A stretch of 64,000 nt of DNA, from assembly GCA_030843315.1 (NCBI GenBank), contig JAUUPT010000007.1, positions 25,171-89,170 of the forward strand. The letters run 5' to 3'. The DNA is from Bacteroidaceae bacterium (GTDB lineage: Bacteria > Bacteroidota > Bacteroidia > Bacteroidales > Bacteroidaceae). Within the stretch, counting starts at the first letter, position 1; every line of letters begins with the position of its first letter. The position numbers and the translations under genes were made by a program. This document shows, in pieces, positions 1 through 8,899 of the stretch. The notes beneath the pieces are model-generated. The model worked only from the letters and a program-made list of their open reading frames with translations, was not told where the DNA came from and made no database searches.

Positions 1-1314
1 CATCAATATCATGGCCTTTTCTTCGTTCGATTCCATCTGGAGGTCGAACTGCCTGCACAATTCAGCTTTGATGGCATCGATCTTCCAGTCTTCAAACTCT
101 CCGTTAGCAACCTGCTGGATGGCTTTCAGAGCTTTCTTCTCAGCGCTTTTATTAGATTCGAAACGGCGTTGGTTTTCATCGTAAAGAGGGATGGCACTTA
201 CGATGGCACGGCCTTGTTCGCGGAAGGTTCGTGCATAGGCACCGGCACTCGTCAGTTCGCCGTCCAGCACCAGTTTATCCATAGTTCCTGTCTGGCTGTT
301 GTTGTTCAGCAGAGATAAGGCGATATCCAAGGCGTCTTCATCGGGGTGTCCGGCAGGTACGCCTTTGAATACTAATGAAACACGCGGATAGAAACCAACT
401 TTAGCCGAGTATTGTGTGCGGCCTTTGATTTCGAAGTCGGGGTATACTTTGCGTTCGGGCATCGGTTTCTTGGCCAAGCGTCCGAAGGCAGCATTGATGC
501 GTCCGCTGATTTGCTGTGCTTTGATGTTTCCTACCAGTACCAATACCATGTTTTCGGGTACATACCATTGTTCGTAGAATTCAATCAGTTTGCTTAGCTG
601 CGGGTTCTTCAGATGTTCGGGCAAGCCTATGATGGCACGGGAGTAGGGATGTCCTGCAAAGGCCTTCTCCATAACGAACTGGTTCTGTACCCGTCCCTGG
701 TCGTCTTGTGCGCGGTTATATTCCTCATATACGTTTTCCAATTCCGATTGGAAAGAACGGAATACCGGATGCAGAAAACGTTGAGAAGATATCTCCAGCC
801 ATTTATTGACTTGGTAGGCAGGGAAGGAACAGTGGTAGAAAGTCCAGTCGTAATACGTTCCTGCATTCACCCTTTTGGCACCGATGCTTTCCATCAGGTT
901 GGAATATTCATTAGGAAGACCGAGATTGCCGGCTTTAACGGTCAGCTCATTGATTTCTTTGCTGATAGCTTCTTTTTTTACCGGATCGGCTTCTTGAGCC
1001 ATTTGGTCGTACTTAGCGATGATTTCTTTGTAGATGGGCTCTTCATCTGCCCAGTTCAGTGCACCAATCTTATCAGTGCCTTTAAACATGACGTGTTCCA
1101 GATAGTGAGCCAGCCCCGTGTATTCCTCAGGATCGTTGATAGATCCGGCCCGTACACCTACCAATCCGAATACATCGGATTTAGAATCGTCTTCCCATAT
1201 ATATATGGAAAGGCCGTTCTTTAGCTTGAATGCTTTCAACCCTTGGCCAAAGGAAGGCAAGGAGATAAAGAAAGCAGCCAGCAAAAGAAGTGACTTAATT
1301 TGAAATGCTTTCAT
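1..1314 (-). CDS. M16 family zinc peptidase (insulinase-like), partial
   Basis: Only the first 438 residues are inside the window; the gene runs off its left edge. The start at 1314 gives a signal peptide (MKAFQIKSLLLLAAFF, then a cut near SFGQ), so the enzyme is exported to the periplasm or envelope. Residues 66-70 or so read HYLEH, the inverted zinc motif HxxEH of M16 peptidases, followed by a typical inactive-half linker. Family members degrade peptides, and in Bacteroidetes they often occur as about 940-residue two-half proteins, so roughly half is probably missing here. A TAnnTTTG box (CAAAGCTA on the plus strand, 1361-1368) lies upstream on the minus strand. It is divergent from the sigma factor gene at 1588. 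Confidence 0.88.
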   Translation of the reverse strand, partial: MKAFQIKSLLLLAAFFISLPSFGQGLKAFKLKNGLSIYIWEDDSKSDVFGLVGVRAGSINDPEEYTGLAHYLEHVMFKGTDKIGALNWADEEPIYKEIIAKYDQMAQEADPVKKEAISKEINELTVKAGNLGLPNEYSNLMESIGAKRVNAGTYYDWTFYHCSFPAYQVNKWLEISSQRFLHPVFRSFQSELENVYEEYNRAQDDQGRVQNQFVMEKAFAGHPYSRAIIGLPEHLKNPQLSKLIEFYEQWYVPENMVLVLVGNIKAQQISGRINAAFGRLAKKPMPERKVYPDFEIKGRTQYSAKVGFYPRVSLVFKGVPAGHPDEDALDIALSLLNNNSQTGTMDKLVLDGELTSAGAYARTFREQGRAIVSAIPLYDENQRRFESNKSAEKKALKAIQQVANGEFEDWKIDAIKAELCRQFDLQMESNEEKAMILM

Positions 1315-1360
1315 AAAAATAAAGTGTTTTTTGTAAATAAAGTGTTTTCCTATATGTATA

Positions 1361-1368
1361 CAAAGCTA
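1361..1368 (-). promoter_or_regulatory. -7 promoter box of the M16 peptidase gene
   Basis: Minus-strand TAGCTTTG fits the Bacteroides -7 consensus TAnnTTTG and lies 47 bp upstream of the start codon. Two 14-bp copies of AAATAAAGTGTTTT lie between it and the gene. Confidence 0.5.
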
Positions 1369-1408
1369 TAAAAAAATCACATACTTTCTACGAAATCATC
1401 GGAAAAAA

Positions 1409-1487
1409 GATAGTTTTTAGGTGATAGCACCGCCCAAAAACTGTCAAAAACAGGGGTGAAAACTGTCAATTGATAGTTTTTGCCCCT
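1409..1487. promoter_or_regulatory. cluster of AAAAACTGTC / GATAGTTTTT boxes, possible operator
   Basis: Four copies of one 10-bp motif occur in alternating orientation: GATAGTTTTT at 1409-1418, AAAAACTGTC at 1436-1445, AAAACTGTCA at 1459-1468 and TGATAGTTTTT at 1471-1481. The last two form a 36-bp inverted repeat (1452-1487) with AGGGG and CCCCT ends. The cluster lies between the divergent peptidase and sigma-factor genes, so either a regulator site or a hairpin in the sigma-factor leader is possible. Confidence 0.4.
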
Positions 1488-1587
1488 AATAAAAATCGTA
1501 TTCCGTCCCCGGCACTTTCAAATCTTCCTTATACTTGCAACCGTAAAACCTAAACCAATATTAACCATTTTAAAAATTGAGCAAAGT

Positions 1588-2091
1588 ATGAATACTTACA
1601 GTTTCAGAAAAGATTTACTTGCAGTGCAAGAAGAACTGCTTCGCTTTGCATACAAGTTGACAGCCGACCGGGAAGAAGCGAATGATTTGTTGCAAGAGAC
1701 ATCTCTTAAGGCTTTGGACAACGAAGACAAGTTTGAACCTGAGACCAATTTCAGGGGTTGGATGTACACTATTATGCGTAATATCTTCATTAATAACTAT
1801 CGGAAAATAGTTCGCGAACAAACATTCGTAGATCAAACCGACAACCTATATCACCTTAGTATGCCCCAAGATTCGGGATTTGCAAGTACTGAGGGTGCTT
1901 ATGATTTGAAAGAAATGCACCGCATCGTCAATTCCCTTCCCCGAGATTATAAAGTTCCTTTCTCTATGCATGTTTCCGGTTTTAAGTATCGCGAAATAGC
2001 CGAGCGTCTGGGCTTGCCCCTTGGAACCGTGAAAAGTAGGATTTTCTTTACCCGCCAGAAATTGCAGGAAGAATTGAGAGATTTTGTTTGA
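1588..2091 (+). CDS. ECF-type RNA polymerase sigma factor
   Basis: The product is a 167-residue sigma-70 family protein with only regions 2 and 4, as in extracytoplasmic-function sigma factors. Region 2 includes DLLQETSLKAL and FRGWMYTIMRNIFIN. Region 4 near the C-terminus has the helix-turn-helix YREIAERLGLPLGTVKSRIF. The ATG at 1588 is preferred to an upstream in-frame start because region 2 begins shortly after it and a TATACTTG box (1530-1537) lies in the longer version. No anti-sigma gene is adjacent, which resembles stand-alone Bacteroides ECF factors. Its target promoters cannot be read from the window. Confidence 0.9.
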   Translation: MNTYSFRKDLLAVQEELLRFAYKLTADREEANDLLQETSLKALDNEDKFEPETNFRGWMYTIMRNIFINNYRKIVREQTFVDQTDNLYHLSMPQDSGFASTEGAYDLKEMHRIVNSLPRDYKVPFSMHVSGFKYREIAERLGLPLGTVKSRIFFTRQKLQEELRDFV

Positions 2092-2196
2092 TTATTAATA
2101 GTTAAATTCTAGTCGAGCGCGACAATATGATATTAAACACATCTTTTAAATGGAATTTTAAGGGGTTATTCGTGACTATATGTCAGAATAATCCTT

Positions 2197-2204
2197 TATA
2201 TTTG
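2197..2204 (+). promoter_or_regulatory. -7 promoter box upstream of the carboxyltransferase gene
   Basis: TATATTTG matches TAnnTTTG and lies 43 bp before the start codon at 2248. Confidence 0.45.
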
Positions 2205-2247
2205 TATATGTTAAGTTAACCGAAAAAGAAATCCCTTATTACTTACT

Positions 2248-4026
2248 ATGATGAAAAAGGAAATTAAATTCAGTCTTGTTTACCGGGATATGTGGCAGTC
2301 TTCCGGTAAGTACCAACCCCGGGTAGACCAGTTGGTACGCATTGCTCCGCTAATAGTTGAGATGGGTTGTTTTGCGCGAGTTGAAACCAATGGAGGTGCT
2401 TTCGAGCAGGTGAACCTGCTCTATGGCGAGAATCCCAATAAAGCTGTACGGGCTTTTACCCGGCCTTTCAGAGAAGCAGGCATTCAGACACATATGCTCG
2501 ACCGTGGGCTGAATGCGTTGCGTATGTATCCTGTTCCGGCAGATGTACGTCGACTGATGTACAAAGTGAAACATGCACAAGGTGTCGATATCACCCGCAT
2601 CTTCTGTGGACTGAATGAAACAAGAAATATTATTCCTTCCATCAAGTATGCCCTGGAAGCGGGGATGATACCGCAGGCCACACTTTGCATCACCTATTCT
2701 CCCGTACATACTGTGGAGTATTACGCTGAAATTGCAGATCGGCTGGTTGAAGCCGGAGCACCTGAAATTTGTTTGAAAGATATGGCAGGTGTTGGTCGTC
2801 CGGGAATGCTGGGGCGATTGGTGAAAACCATTAAGGAGAAGCATCCCGAAGTACTGATACAGTATCACGGTCATAGTGGTCCGGGACTGTCCATGGCTTC
2901 TATCCTTGAAGTCTGCGAAAACGGTGCGGACATCATTGATGTGGCTATGGAACCCATTTCATGGGGAAAGGTTCATCCCGACGTAATCTCTGTGCAGGCC
3001 ATGCTGAAAGATTTAGGATTCCAGGTGCCCGATATAAATATGAAGGCTTACATGAAAGCTCGTGCTATGACGCAGGAATTTATTGACGACTTTTTAGGTT
3101 ACTTCATGGATACAACGAACAAGCACATGTCTTCACTATTGTTGAAGTGTGGATTACCCGGTGGCATGATGGGCTCTATGATGGCAGACTTGAAAGGTGT
3201 ACATTCCGGTATCAATATGATATTGAGGGGCAAGAACGAGCCCGAACTAAGCATTGACGACCTGTTGGTGATGCTCTTCGACGAAGTGGAATATGTATGG
3301 CCAAAGTTAGGTTATCCTCCGCTGGTAACTCCGTTCAGCCAATACGTAAAGAACGTTGCCTTGATGAATCTTATGCAGCAAGTAAAAGGAGAGGAGCGTT
3401 GGACAATGATAGACAACCACACCTGGGATATGATTCTGGGTAAGAGTGGACGTCTTCCCGGTGCTTTGGCTCCCGAAATAGTAGAACTGGCTAAATCCAA
3501 AGGATATGAATTCGTAGATACGGACCCGCAATTGAACTATCCGGATGCTTTGGACGACTATCGCAAGGAAATGGGTGAGAACGGTTGGGAATATGGTGAC
3601 GATGACGAGGAACTTTTTGAATTGGCTATGCACGATCGGCAGTATCGTGATTACAAGTCGGGTGCTGCCAAGAGGCGTTTCGAGGACGAGTTGCAACGTG
3701 CCAAGGATGCTGCTATGGTGAAGAACGGATACTCGGAAGAGGAGATAAAAAGATTGAAGCGTGCCAAGGCCGATCCTATTATTGCCCCTGCCAAAGGACA
3801 GGTACTTTGGGAAGTTTCTGTAGAAGGGCCTTCTTCGGCACCCTTTATCGGCCGTAAATACCAGCATGATGAAGTATTCTGCTATCTTTCTACACCGTGG
3901 GGAGAGTATGAGAAGATATTGACCGGATTTACGGGGCGTATAGTCGAAATATGCGCTCAACAAGGCGATACCGTTAATAAGGGCGATGTGATAGCCTATA
4001 TTCAGCGAAGTGATATTTTTGCATAA
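2248..4026 (+). CDS. biotin-type carboxyltransferase (oxaloacetate decarboxylase alpha / pyruvate carboxylase B-like)
   Basis: This 592-residue protein has a TIM-barrel carboxyltransferase domain (about 8-300), a conserved carboxylase domain and a C-terminal biotinyl-like domain (about 505-590). Metal-site residues are visible: D14 in YRDMWQSS, K177 in CLKDMAG, and H207/H209 in YHGHSG. The family moves CO2 between biotin and pyruvate or oxaloacetate. The C-terminal domain is divergent: where AMKM is usual, the sequence reads EYEKIL, leaving K556 at the normal distance from the C-terminus without its flanking methionines. No biotin carboxylase or membrane decarboxylase subunit lies beside it, so the true substrate and partner are open. 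Confidence 0.8.
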   Translation: MMKKEIKFSLVYRDMWQSSGKYQPRVDQLVRIAPLIVEMGCFARVETNGGAFEQVNLLYGENPNKAVRAFTRPFREAGIQTHMLDRGLNALRMYPVPADVRRLMYKVKHAQGVDITRIFCGLNETRNIIPSIKYALEAGMIPQATLCITYSPVHTVEYYAEIADRLVEAGAPEICLKDMAGVGRPGMLGRLVKTIKEKHPEVLIQYHGHSGPGLSMASILEVCENGADIIDVAMEPISWGKVHPDVISVQAMLKDLGFQVPDINMKAYMKARAMTQEFIDDFLGYFMDTTNKHMSSLLLKCGLPGGMMGSMMADLKGVHSGINMILRGKNEPELSIDDLLVMLFDEVEYVWPKLGYPPLVTPFSQYVKNVALMNLMQQVKGEERWTMIDNHTWDMILGKSGRLPGALAPEIVELAKSKGYEFVDTDPQLNYPDALDDYRKEMGENGWEYGDDDEELFELAMHDRQYRDYKSGAAKRRFEDELQRAKDAAMVKNGYSEEEIKRLKRAKADPIIAPAKGQVLWEVSVEGPSSAPFIGRKYQHDEVFCYLSTPWGEYEKILTGFTGRIVEICAQQGDTVNKGDVIAYIQRSDIFA

Positions 4027-4034
4027 ACATTTGG

Positions 4035-6242
4035 CTATTCTGCCTTTTCCATTTCCGCCGCTTTCAAAGGAAGGATAAATGTAAATGTTGTCCCTTTCCC
4101 CATTTCGGAAGCGGCGGAGATGTTTCCACCCAGACGTTCGATAATGCTCTTACAGATAGAGAGCCCCAGTCCGGTACCTTGTGCAAAGGTATTTACTTTG
4201 ACGAAGCGTTCGAATATGCGGTTTAGTTTGTCTGCTGCAATGCCTATACCTGTATCGGTAACATGGAATACAACTTGGTCTCCTTCCCGCCGATATCCGT
4301 AACTGATACTTCCGGAAGTAGTGAACTTGAAGGCATTTCCTATCAGGTTGGATATTACCTGGAAGATACGGTTTTTGTCTCCGTCTATCACAATGCTCTC
4401 GTCCGAAGGCTCATATATTAACTCGACGCCTTCAGGACAGCGTACAAGGTGTGCATCGTATATCTCTCTGCAGAGTGGATGAAGGTGTACCGGAGTAATG
4501 GTAAACTCCAGAATGCCCGATTCTATCTTCGACAGATCAAGAATCTCGTTAATGAGTTGGAGCAAGCGTTCGTTGTTTGCTTCTACAATTTCATAATAGC
4601 TTAATCGTTCTTCTGTGTCTGTACTTTCGGCTATGATGCGCGAGAAACCTACAATCGCATTAAGAGGCGTACGTATTTCGTGGCTCATATTGGCAAGGAA
4701 TGCTGATTTCAGTTGATCCGATGTTTCGGCTTTCTCCTTGGCGATAAGTAATTCACGTTTCATTTGCTCCATTTCCGTGATGTCCCATTCGATGTTCAGC
4801 AGGATGGGAGGGAAGTCTTTGCTTTCAATCTTGATCTTACGTTTGTCCAAGTAGATAGTTTTTCCGTTGCCGTCATGTTCTTCTGCAATCCAGTGCATTT
4901 CTTTTCCGGTCTTGGCTATTTCGATGTCTTGCGCTCTTTTCTCCTGGGCTTCTTCCAGGGGATAGAAGTCAAAATCATCCTTGCCCCAGGCTTCTTGCAT
5001 GGGGATGTTTCGATTGTAGGATTCGCGGTTGCGATAGAGATATTTGAATCCGTTATTGATATCTTTTACGACGATACCTGCCGGAAGGTTGGCGATTACT
5101 TTATCCAAAACCTGGTTGAACAGCTTAATCTGCTGTTCGTGTCGGATGCGTTGAGATATGTCCCGGCCAAATACCCATATCGTTTCTACACCTTCGTCGC
5201 TGGTCACCCAATATGCATTCCCTTCGTATGCCAGTATTTCAGGATGTTCTTCCAGTGGTTGGTAAATGATGAAGTTGTTATTGTCTGTTTCTTTTTTGAT
5301 GGTCGCCATCATATCTTCCCATACCCGTTTATTGTTATTGGATGATGCGAGCTCGGGAAATTTCATTTTAGTGATATCTTCCGTATTACTTATATTGTAA
5401 TATTCTTTGAAAAGTCGGTTGGCAAAAACCAGTGTGCCGTCTTCGCGCGCAGCAAAGATGTTTTCAGTAGAGTTATTGATGGCATGTGTCAGGAGATTGA
5501 TATCGTTGCGCCGTTTTTGAATATCTGTAATGTTCTGTATATATCCTTCCAGAACAACATTTCCATCTTCAGTTTCTTCGCGTGCGAAAGCTTTCAGACG
5601 GATATAGAAAATCTGGTTATTGAAAAGGATGCGATAGTCTACGCTATCTTCCACGTCTCCTTTCAGGTTTCGTGCAAGCCAACTGCTGAAGGAAGCCACG
5701 TCTTCGCGTAGAATATGTTGCTTATAAATGTCGAGTGATATTGTTTGTTCCTCTTCGGTACACATGACACTGGTGTGTCCCTGATAGTGGAAGTTTTTTT
5801 GTTTTTTTTCATAGCGCCACATACCGATGAGAGCGGCTTTCTGTATCTCATTGAGTTCGTGGTTCCTTTTTTCAAGTTCCAGCTTACGCTGGCTTCGCTC
5901 TGTGATGTCACGATATTGACAGAGTACCATGCCGTCGTAGGGATACATGATACACTTGAAAAAGTAAGTGGTATCGCCCAAAGTCATTTCATAATTGCGG
6001 ACGGAGCGGATTTTGTGTTCCAATACTTTTTGGAAGTCCGGATAGACTTGCTGATAGGTAGCGGATGGTATCAGCCGGAACAAATTTTTACCCTGTAGCT
6101 TCTCCTCCGTCATGAACCAAAGGTCTACATTATAAATTGCGATGTCTACACAAACGCCATCTTTATCCAGAAGAATCATGGTATCTGACGTTAGCTTCAA
6201 CAATCTTTCGGCATTTTTGGCTGTTTTTAGGATACTTTCCAT
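4035..6242 (-). CDS. multi-PAS sensor histidine kinase, cytoplasmic
   Basis: The protein is about 735 residues. The start at 6242 is chosen because it follows the stop of the upstream glycosyltransferase gene by 19 bp; a longer reading would run into that gene. No membrane segment is seen. About four PAS-like sensor domains fill residues 1-510, followed by a HisKA domain with the H-box NMSHEIRTPLNA (phospho-acceptor H521) and an ATPase domain with N-box NLIGNAFKFT, G1 DTGIGIA and G2 GTGLGLS. No receiver domain is attached and no response-regulator gene is next to it, so it is an orphan kinase. Co-transcription with the glycosyltransferase suggests a link to polysaccharide or surface output, which is inference. 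Confidence 0.9.
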   Translation of the reverse strand: MESILKTAKNAERLLKLTSDTMILLDKDGVCVDIAIYNVDLWFMTEEKLQGKNLFRLIPSATYQQVYPDFQKVLEHKIRSVRNYEMTLGDTTYFFKCIMYPYDGMVLCQYRDITERSQRKLELEKRNHELNEIQKAALIGMWRYEKKQKNFHYQGHTSVMCTEEEQTISLDIYKQHILREDVASFSSWLARNLKGDVEDSVDYRILFNNQIFYIRLKAFAREETEDGNVVLEGYIQNITDIQKRRNDINLLTHAINNSTENIFAAREDGTLVFANRLFKEYYNISNTEDITKMKFPELASSNNNKRVWEDMMATIKKETDNNNFIIYQPLEEHPEILAYEGNAYWVTSDEGVETIWVFGRDISQRIRHEQQIKLFNQVLDKVIANLPAGIVVKDINNGFKYLYRNRESYNRNIPMQEAWGKDDFDFYPLEEAQEKRAQDIEIAKTGKEMHWIAEEHDGNGKTIYLDKRKIKIESKDFPPILLNIEWDITEMEQMKRELLIAKEKAETSDQLKSAFLANMSHEIRTPLNAIVGFSRIIAESTDTEERLSYYEIVEANNERLLQLINEILDLSKIESGILEFTITPVHLHPLCREIYDAHLVRCPEGVELIYEPSDESIVIDGDKNRIFQVISNLIGNAFKFTTSGSISYGYRREGDQVVFHVTDTGIGIAADKLNRIFERFVKVNTFAQGTGLGLSICKSIIERLGGNISAASEMGKGTTFTFILPLKAAEMEKAE

Positions 6243-6261
6243 CTTGAATGTATGTAGTTTG

Positions 6262-7452
6262 CTATGCTCTCTTCGCCTTTTCCCATGCACCGTTTGCGTT
6301 TCCTTTTCGCTTGCGCAAGTAATTGAATCCTCTGATGACATTGATGTTCATAAAGAGGAAATAATAGGGGATGAAGAGTATTTTGTTTCTGATTTGCTTT
6401 GTCGAAAGATAGTAACCCCAACTTCCCATGAGATAGAAAAGCACTTGTAGCACCCCAATAATGGCGTAAAGCAGAGGTGCGTCGGGCATGAAAAGAAGAA
6501 TGGCATTGAGAGGAAGTAGCAGGAATAATAAGATAGGAGTGAGTGACCAGCGCAATACCCGATGAGATATATATTGGAAACAGAATGTGCCATATCGGAA
6601 AGGATTCAGTAACGGACGCAGGCGCCAGATGGATTGTAAGCCTCCGGCAGCAATGCGTACTTTGCGTTTCTCTTCTTCGCGCATATCCGCCGAACCGTTT
6701 TCAACGGCATAGGCATTGGCACAGTAGGCAATGGTGTATCCATGCATGACGATGCGCAGGGAGAGTATGAAGTCATCAAGCAGTGTGTCCGTCTTCATTT
6801 CTTCGAACAGTTCGCGGCGAATGGCAAACAACTCGCCTGCTGCACCCACTGCTGAATAAAGGCGCGAATCGAGTGCTTTGAGGGTGGACTCATATTTCCA
6901 GTACAAACCTTCGCCACCGGAGGCGGCATTGTCTTTTGTTTGTACGGCAATACGTTTTTCTCCTGCCACGCAGCCCACTTCAGGATCAGTGAATGCATGT
7001 ACTATCTCTCGCAAGGCTTCCCGGTTGAGGTGGGTATTGGCATCGGTAAATACAACGAGAGGAGTTTCTACGAAGTGTATGCCCCGGTTTAGTGCGGCAG
7101 TTTTTCCCTGACGCTGGGGTTGATGGAGTACGGTAGCTTGTGCCCAATGGGAGAGGCGCTCGTTGGTGTGGTCGTTGCTACCGTCGGTCACCCAAAGAAT
7201 GTGGAGTTTGTCTGCCGGATAATCCAGTTCAAGGCAGTTGCGCATCTTTTCGTCCACAACATCTTCTTCATTATAGGCAGCAATGAACAAGGTCAGTTCG
7301 GGCAGTGCTTCATCGGCAGGCATCAAGCGATGAATGGGTTTATGGAAACATTCTTTTATCTTAACGAGAAGATATAACAGTATTCCATATCCTACATAGG
7401 TGTAAAATACTATGAATAGGCTAATCCAAAATATTATTTCAACGGTTTTCAT
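6262..7452 (-). CDS. membrane family 2 glycosyltransferase
   Basis: This 396-residue protein has an N-terminal membrane helix, a GT-A catalytic domain and about three C-terminal helices, the layout of processive beta-glycosyltransferases such as PgaC or hyaluronan synthase. Visible motifs are FIAAYNEED at the nucleotide-sugar fold start, VFTDANTHL (DxN form of the DxD motif) and DDFILSLRIVMHGY (acceptor/base region). A QxxRW-type motif is not obvious; the equivalent stretch reads VRIAAGGLQSIWR. It is the first gene of a two-gene unit with the PAS kinase. The polymer it makes is unknown; an exopolysaccharide role is inferred. Confidence 0.82.
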   Translation of the reverse strand: MKTVEIIFWISLFIVFYTYVGYGILLYLLVKIKECFHKPIHRLMPADEALPELTLFIAAYNEEDVVDEKMRNCLELDYPADKLHILWVTDGSNDHTNERLSHWAQATVLHQPQRQGKTAALNRGIHFVETPLVVFTDANTHLNREALREIVHAFTDPEVGCVAGEKRIAVQTKDNAASGGEGLYWKYESTLKALDSRLYSAVGAAGELFAIRRELFEEMKTDTLLDDFILSLRIVMHGYTIAYCANAYAVENGSADMREEEKRKVRIAAGGLQSIWRLRPLLNPFRYGTFCFQYISHRVLRWSLTPILLFLLLPLNAILLFMPDAPLLYAIIGVLQVLFYLMGSWGYYLSTKQIRNKILFIPYYFLFMNINVIRGFNYLRKRKGNANGAWEKAKRA

Positions 7453-7499
7453 TGCGTCAGATTATTTACTTTCTTAATTTTAAAAGAAAATATGGTCGC

Positions 7500-7507
7500 C
7501 AAAAGTA
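7500..7507 (-). promoter_or_regulatory. -7 promoter box of the glycosyltransferase-kinase pair
   Basis: Minus-strand TACTTTTG matches TAnnTTTG and lies about 48 bp upstream of the start at 7452. Confidence 0.5.
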
Positions 7508-7579
7508 TGGATAATCTTTTACTGATGCAAGAAAATGCGTGAAAAACAATACTTGTTTTATGCAACTTGTTGCATAAAA

Positions 7580-8782
7580 TCAGAAAGCTTCTGTCATATT
7601 GAAGTAAAATAAGGTTTGATTATTTACTGTGTTCTTGCCCAAGTCCAGACGAACATTCATACGTGGTTGTACCTCAATGCGTAAGCCTATTCCGTAGTTG
7701 GGCAGTACTCCTTCTATTTTACCGGGAGTGGGACCCATGAAACCGCAGCCTGTCCACGCCACAAAGCCTACATGGTTGAGCATTCGCTTCGTCCATGTGC
7801 TGCGGTCGGTATTAATCATTTGGCGATATTCGGCCATGATGACGTGCGAGGATTTGTCTCGATATTGTCCCATGTAGTAGCCGCGCAAATCGAAAGGTGT
7901 GCCGGTAAGAGCATATTGCGTTAGCGGTACATTGCCGAATACATTCTTGGTCTGTGCCGTCCAGGCCAGCACCTTGCGGTTGCCCAATGATTTATATTGG
8001 CGATAGTCTATTTCCAAGCGGTAGAAAGTTTGGTCACTACCGATAAACTTGGCATACATCATGCCACGGAAGTCGAGATACATGCCTCGATAAGCGTTGG
8101 CAGGTACGTCGCGACTGTCATAAGTCAGCAAGAAGCCGACACCGGAGTTGAAATTGTTGTAACCATTGGCCGTGCCGCCAGCCTTTTTATAAGAGGATTC
8201 GTCCACGAGGAACTTGCCCGGTTCTGTCAGATGGTCGTAGCTGATGTCAATTTGCGGACCGGCAAAAACGTTGCTGTTACCCAGCCGGAACAGGAACCAG
8301 GGATTGATTTGCACACCGCTGTAACGGTACTTGCTGGTGCTGTCACTGCGTATATAATCCTTATTGGTCTTATAGCCGAGCCCATAGAAGTTCTCTTCCG
8401 TATTTTTGTAACTAAACTTGCCGAAGATACGGAAACGGTCGCCTCTAAAGAAAAGTTGCGGCTTGGAAAAGAGGTTGATACCTCCTTTGAACATGAAGGC
8501 AATAGCCATAGGTACCACAGAACGTAACTGGGTGCTATCGCTTGGGTCCATACGAAATGTCAACAAGGCACTTCCTCCAAGCACGGCGCCAAAGTCGGGA
8601 GTATAGCTGGGGCCACCCAGGATATTATAGTGTAAGTTTCTGTGCGCCACTCTTTGTTTACGTAATTCTTTTTTTGTCAATGCGGGAGTCGTGTCGTTGG
8701 TTGCAACGGTCGTTTGTTCTTGGGCTGAAGTAGCAGTGATTGCCAGCACCTGCACGATAATAATCAGTATATATTTTTTCAT
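7580..8782 (-). CDS. BamA/TamA-like outer-membrane barrel protein without POTRA domains
   Basis: The start at 8782 gives a 400-residue protein with a signal peptide (MKKYILIIIVQVLAITATSAQ); an upstream in-frame ATG would put the signal peptide at residue 67. After a short basic linker the chain is rich in alternating beta strands, with GGPSYTPDFGAVLGG and a last strand TLFYFNMTEAF ending in aromatic Phe, as expected for barrel insertion. It resembles the barrel half of the Omp85/surface-antigen family but is too short for POTRA repeats. Such POTRA-less homologues are common in Bacteroidetes and their function is unknown. Confidence 0.7.
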   Translation of the reverse strand: MKKYILIIIVQVLAITATSAQEQTTVATNDTTPALTKKELRKQRVAHRNLHYNILGGPSYTPDFGAVLGGSALLTFRMDPSDSTQLRSVVPMAIAFMFKGGINLFSKPQLFFRGDRFRIFGKFSYKNTEENFYGLGYKTNKDYIRSDSTSKYRYSGVQINPWFLFRLGNSNVFAGPQIDISYDHLTEPGKFLVDESSYKKAGGTANGYNNFNSGVGFLLTYDSRDVPANAYRGMYLDFRGMMYAKFIGSDQTFYRLEIDYRQYKSLGNRKVLAWTAQTKNVFGNVPLTQYALTGTPFDLRGYYMGQYRDKSSHVIMAEYRQMINTDRSTWTKRMLNHVGFVAWTGCGFMGPTPGKIEGVLPNYGIGLRIEVQPRMNVRLDLGKNTVNNQTLFYFNMTEAF

Positions 8783-8841
8783 ATTGTACGAAATGTGGGT
8801 GCAAAGGAAACTATTTTCTTTCAGATAGTTTTCAAAAGAAT

Positions 8842-8899
8842 AGATAATTATTCTAAAGACGGCACTAAAATTATCAAAAAAGACATTACTTTCAATCTG
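8842..8899 (+). repeat. imperfect direct repeat, copy 1 (pairs with 11199-11255)
   Basis: The segment beginning AGATAATTATT and ending TCTG matches 11199-11255 at about 47 of 57 positions with one gap. The two copies lie just outside the gtrB-like/GT-C gene pair; this copy overlaps the last few bases of the gtrB-like gene and lies upstream of the BamA-like gene. Confidence 0.7.
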
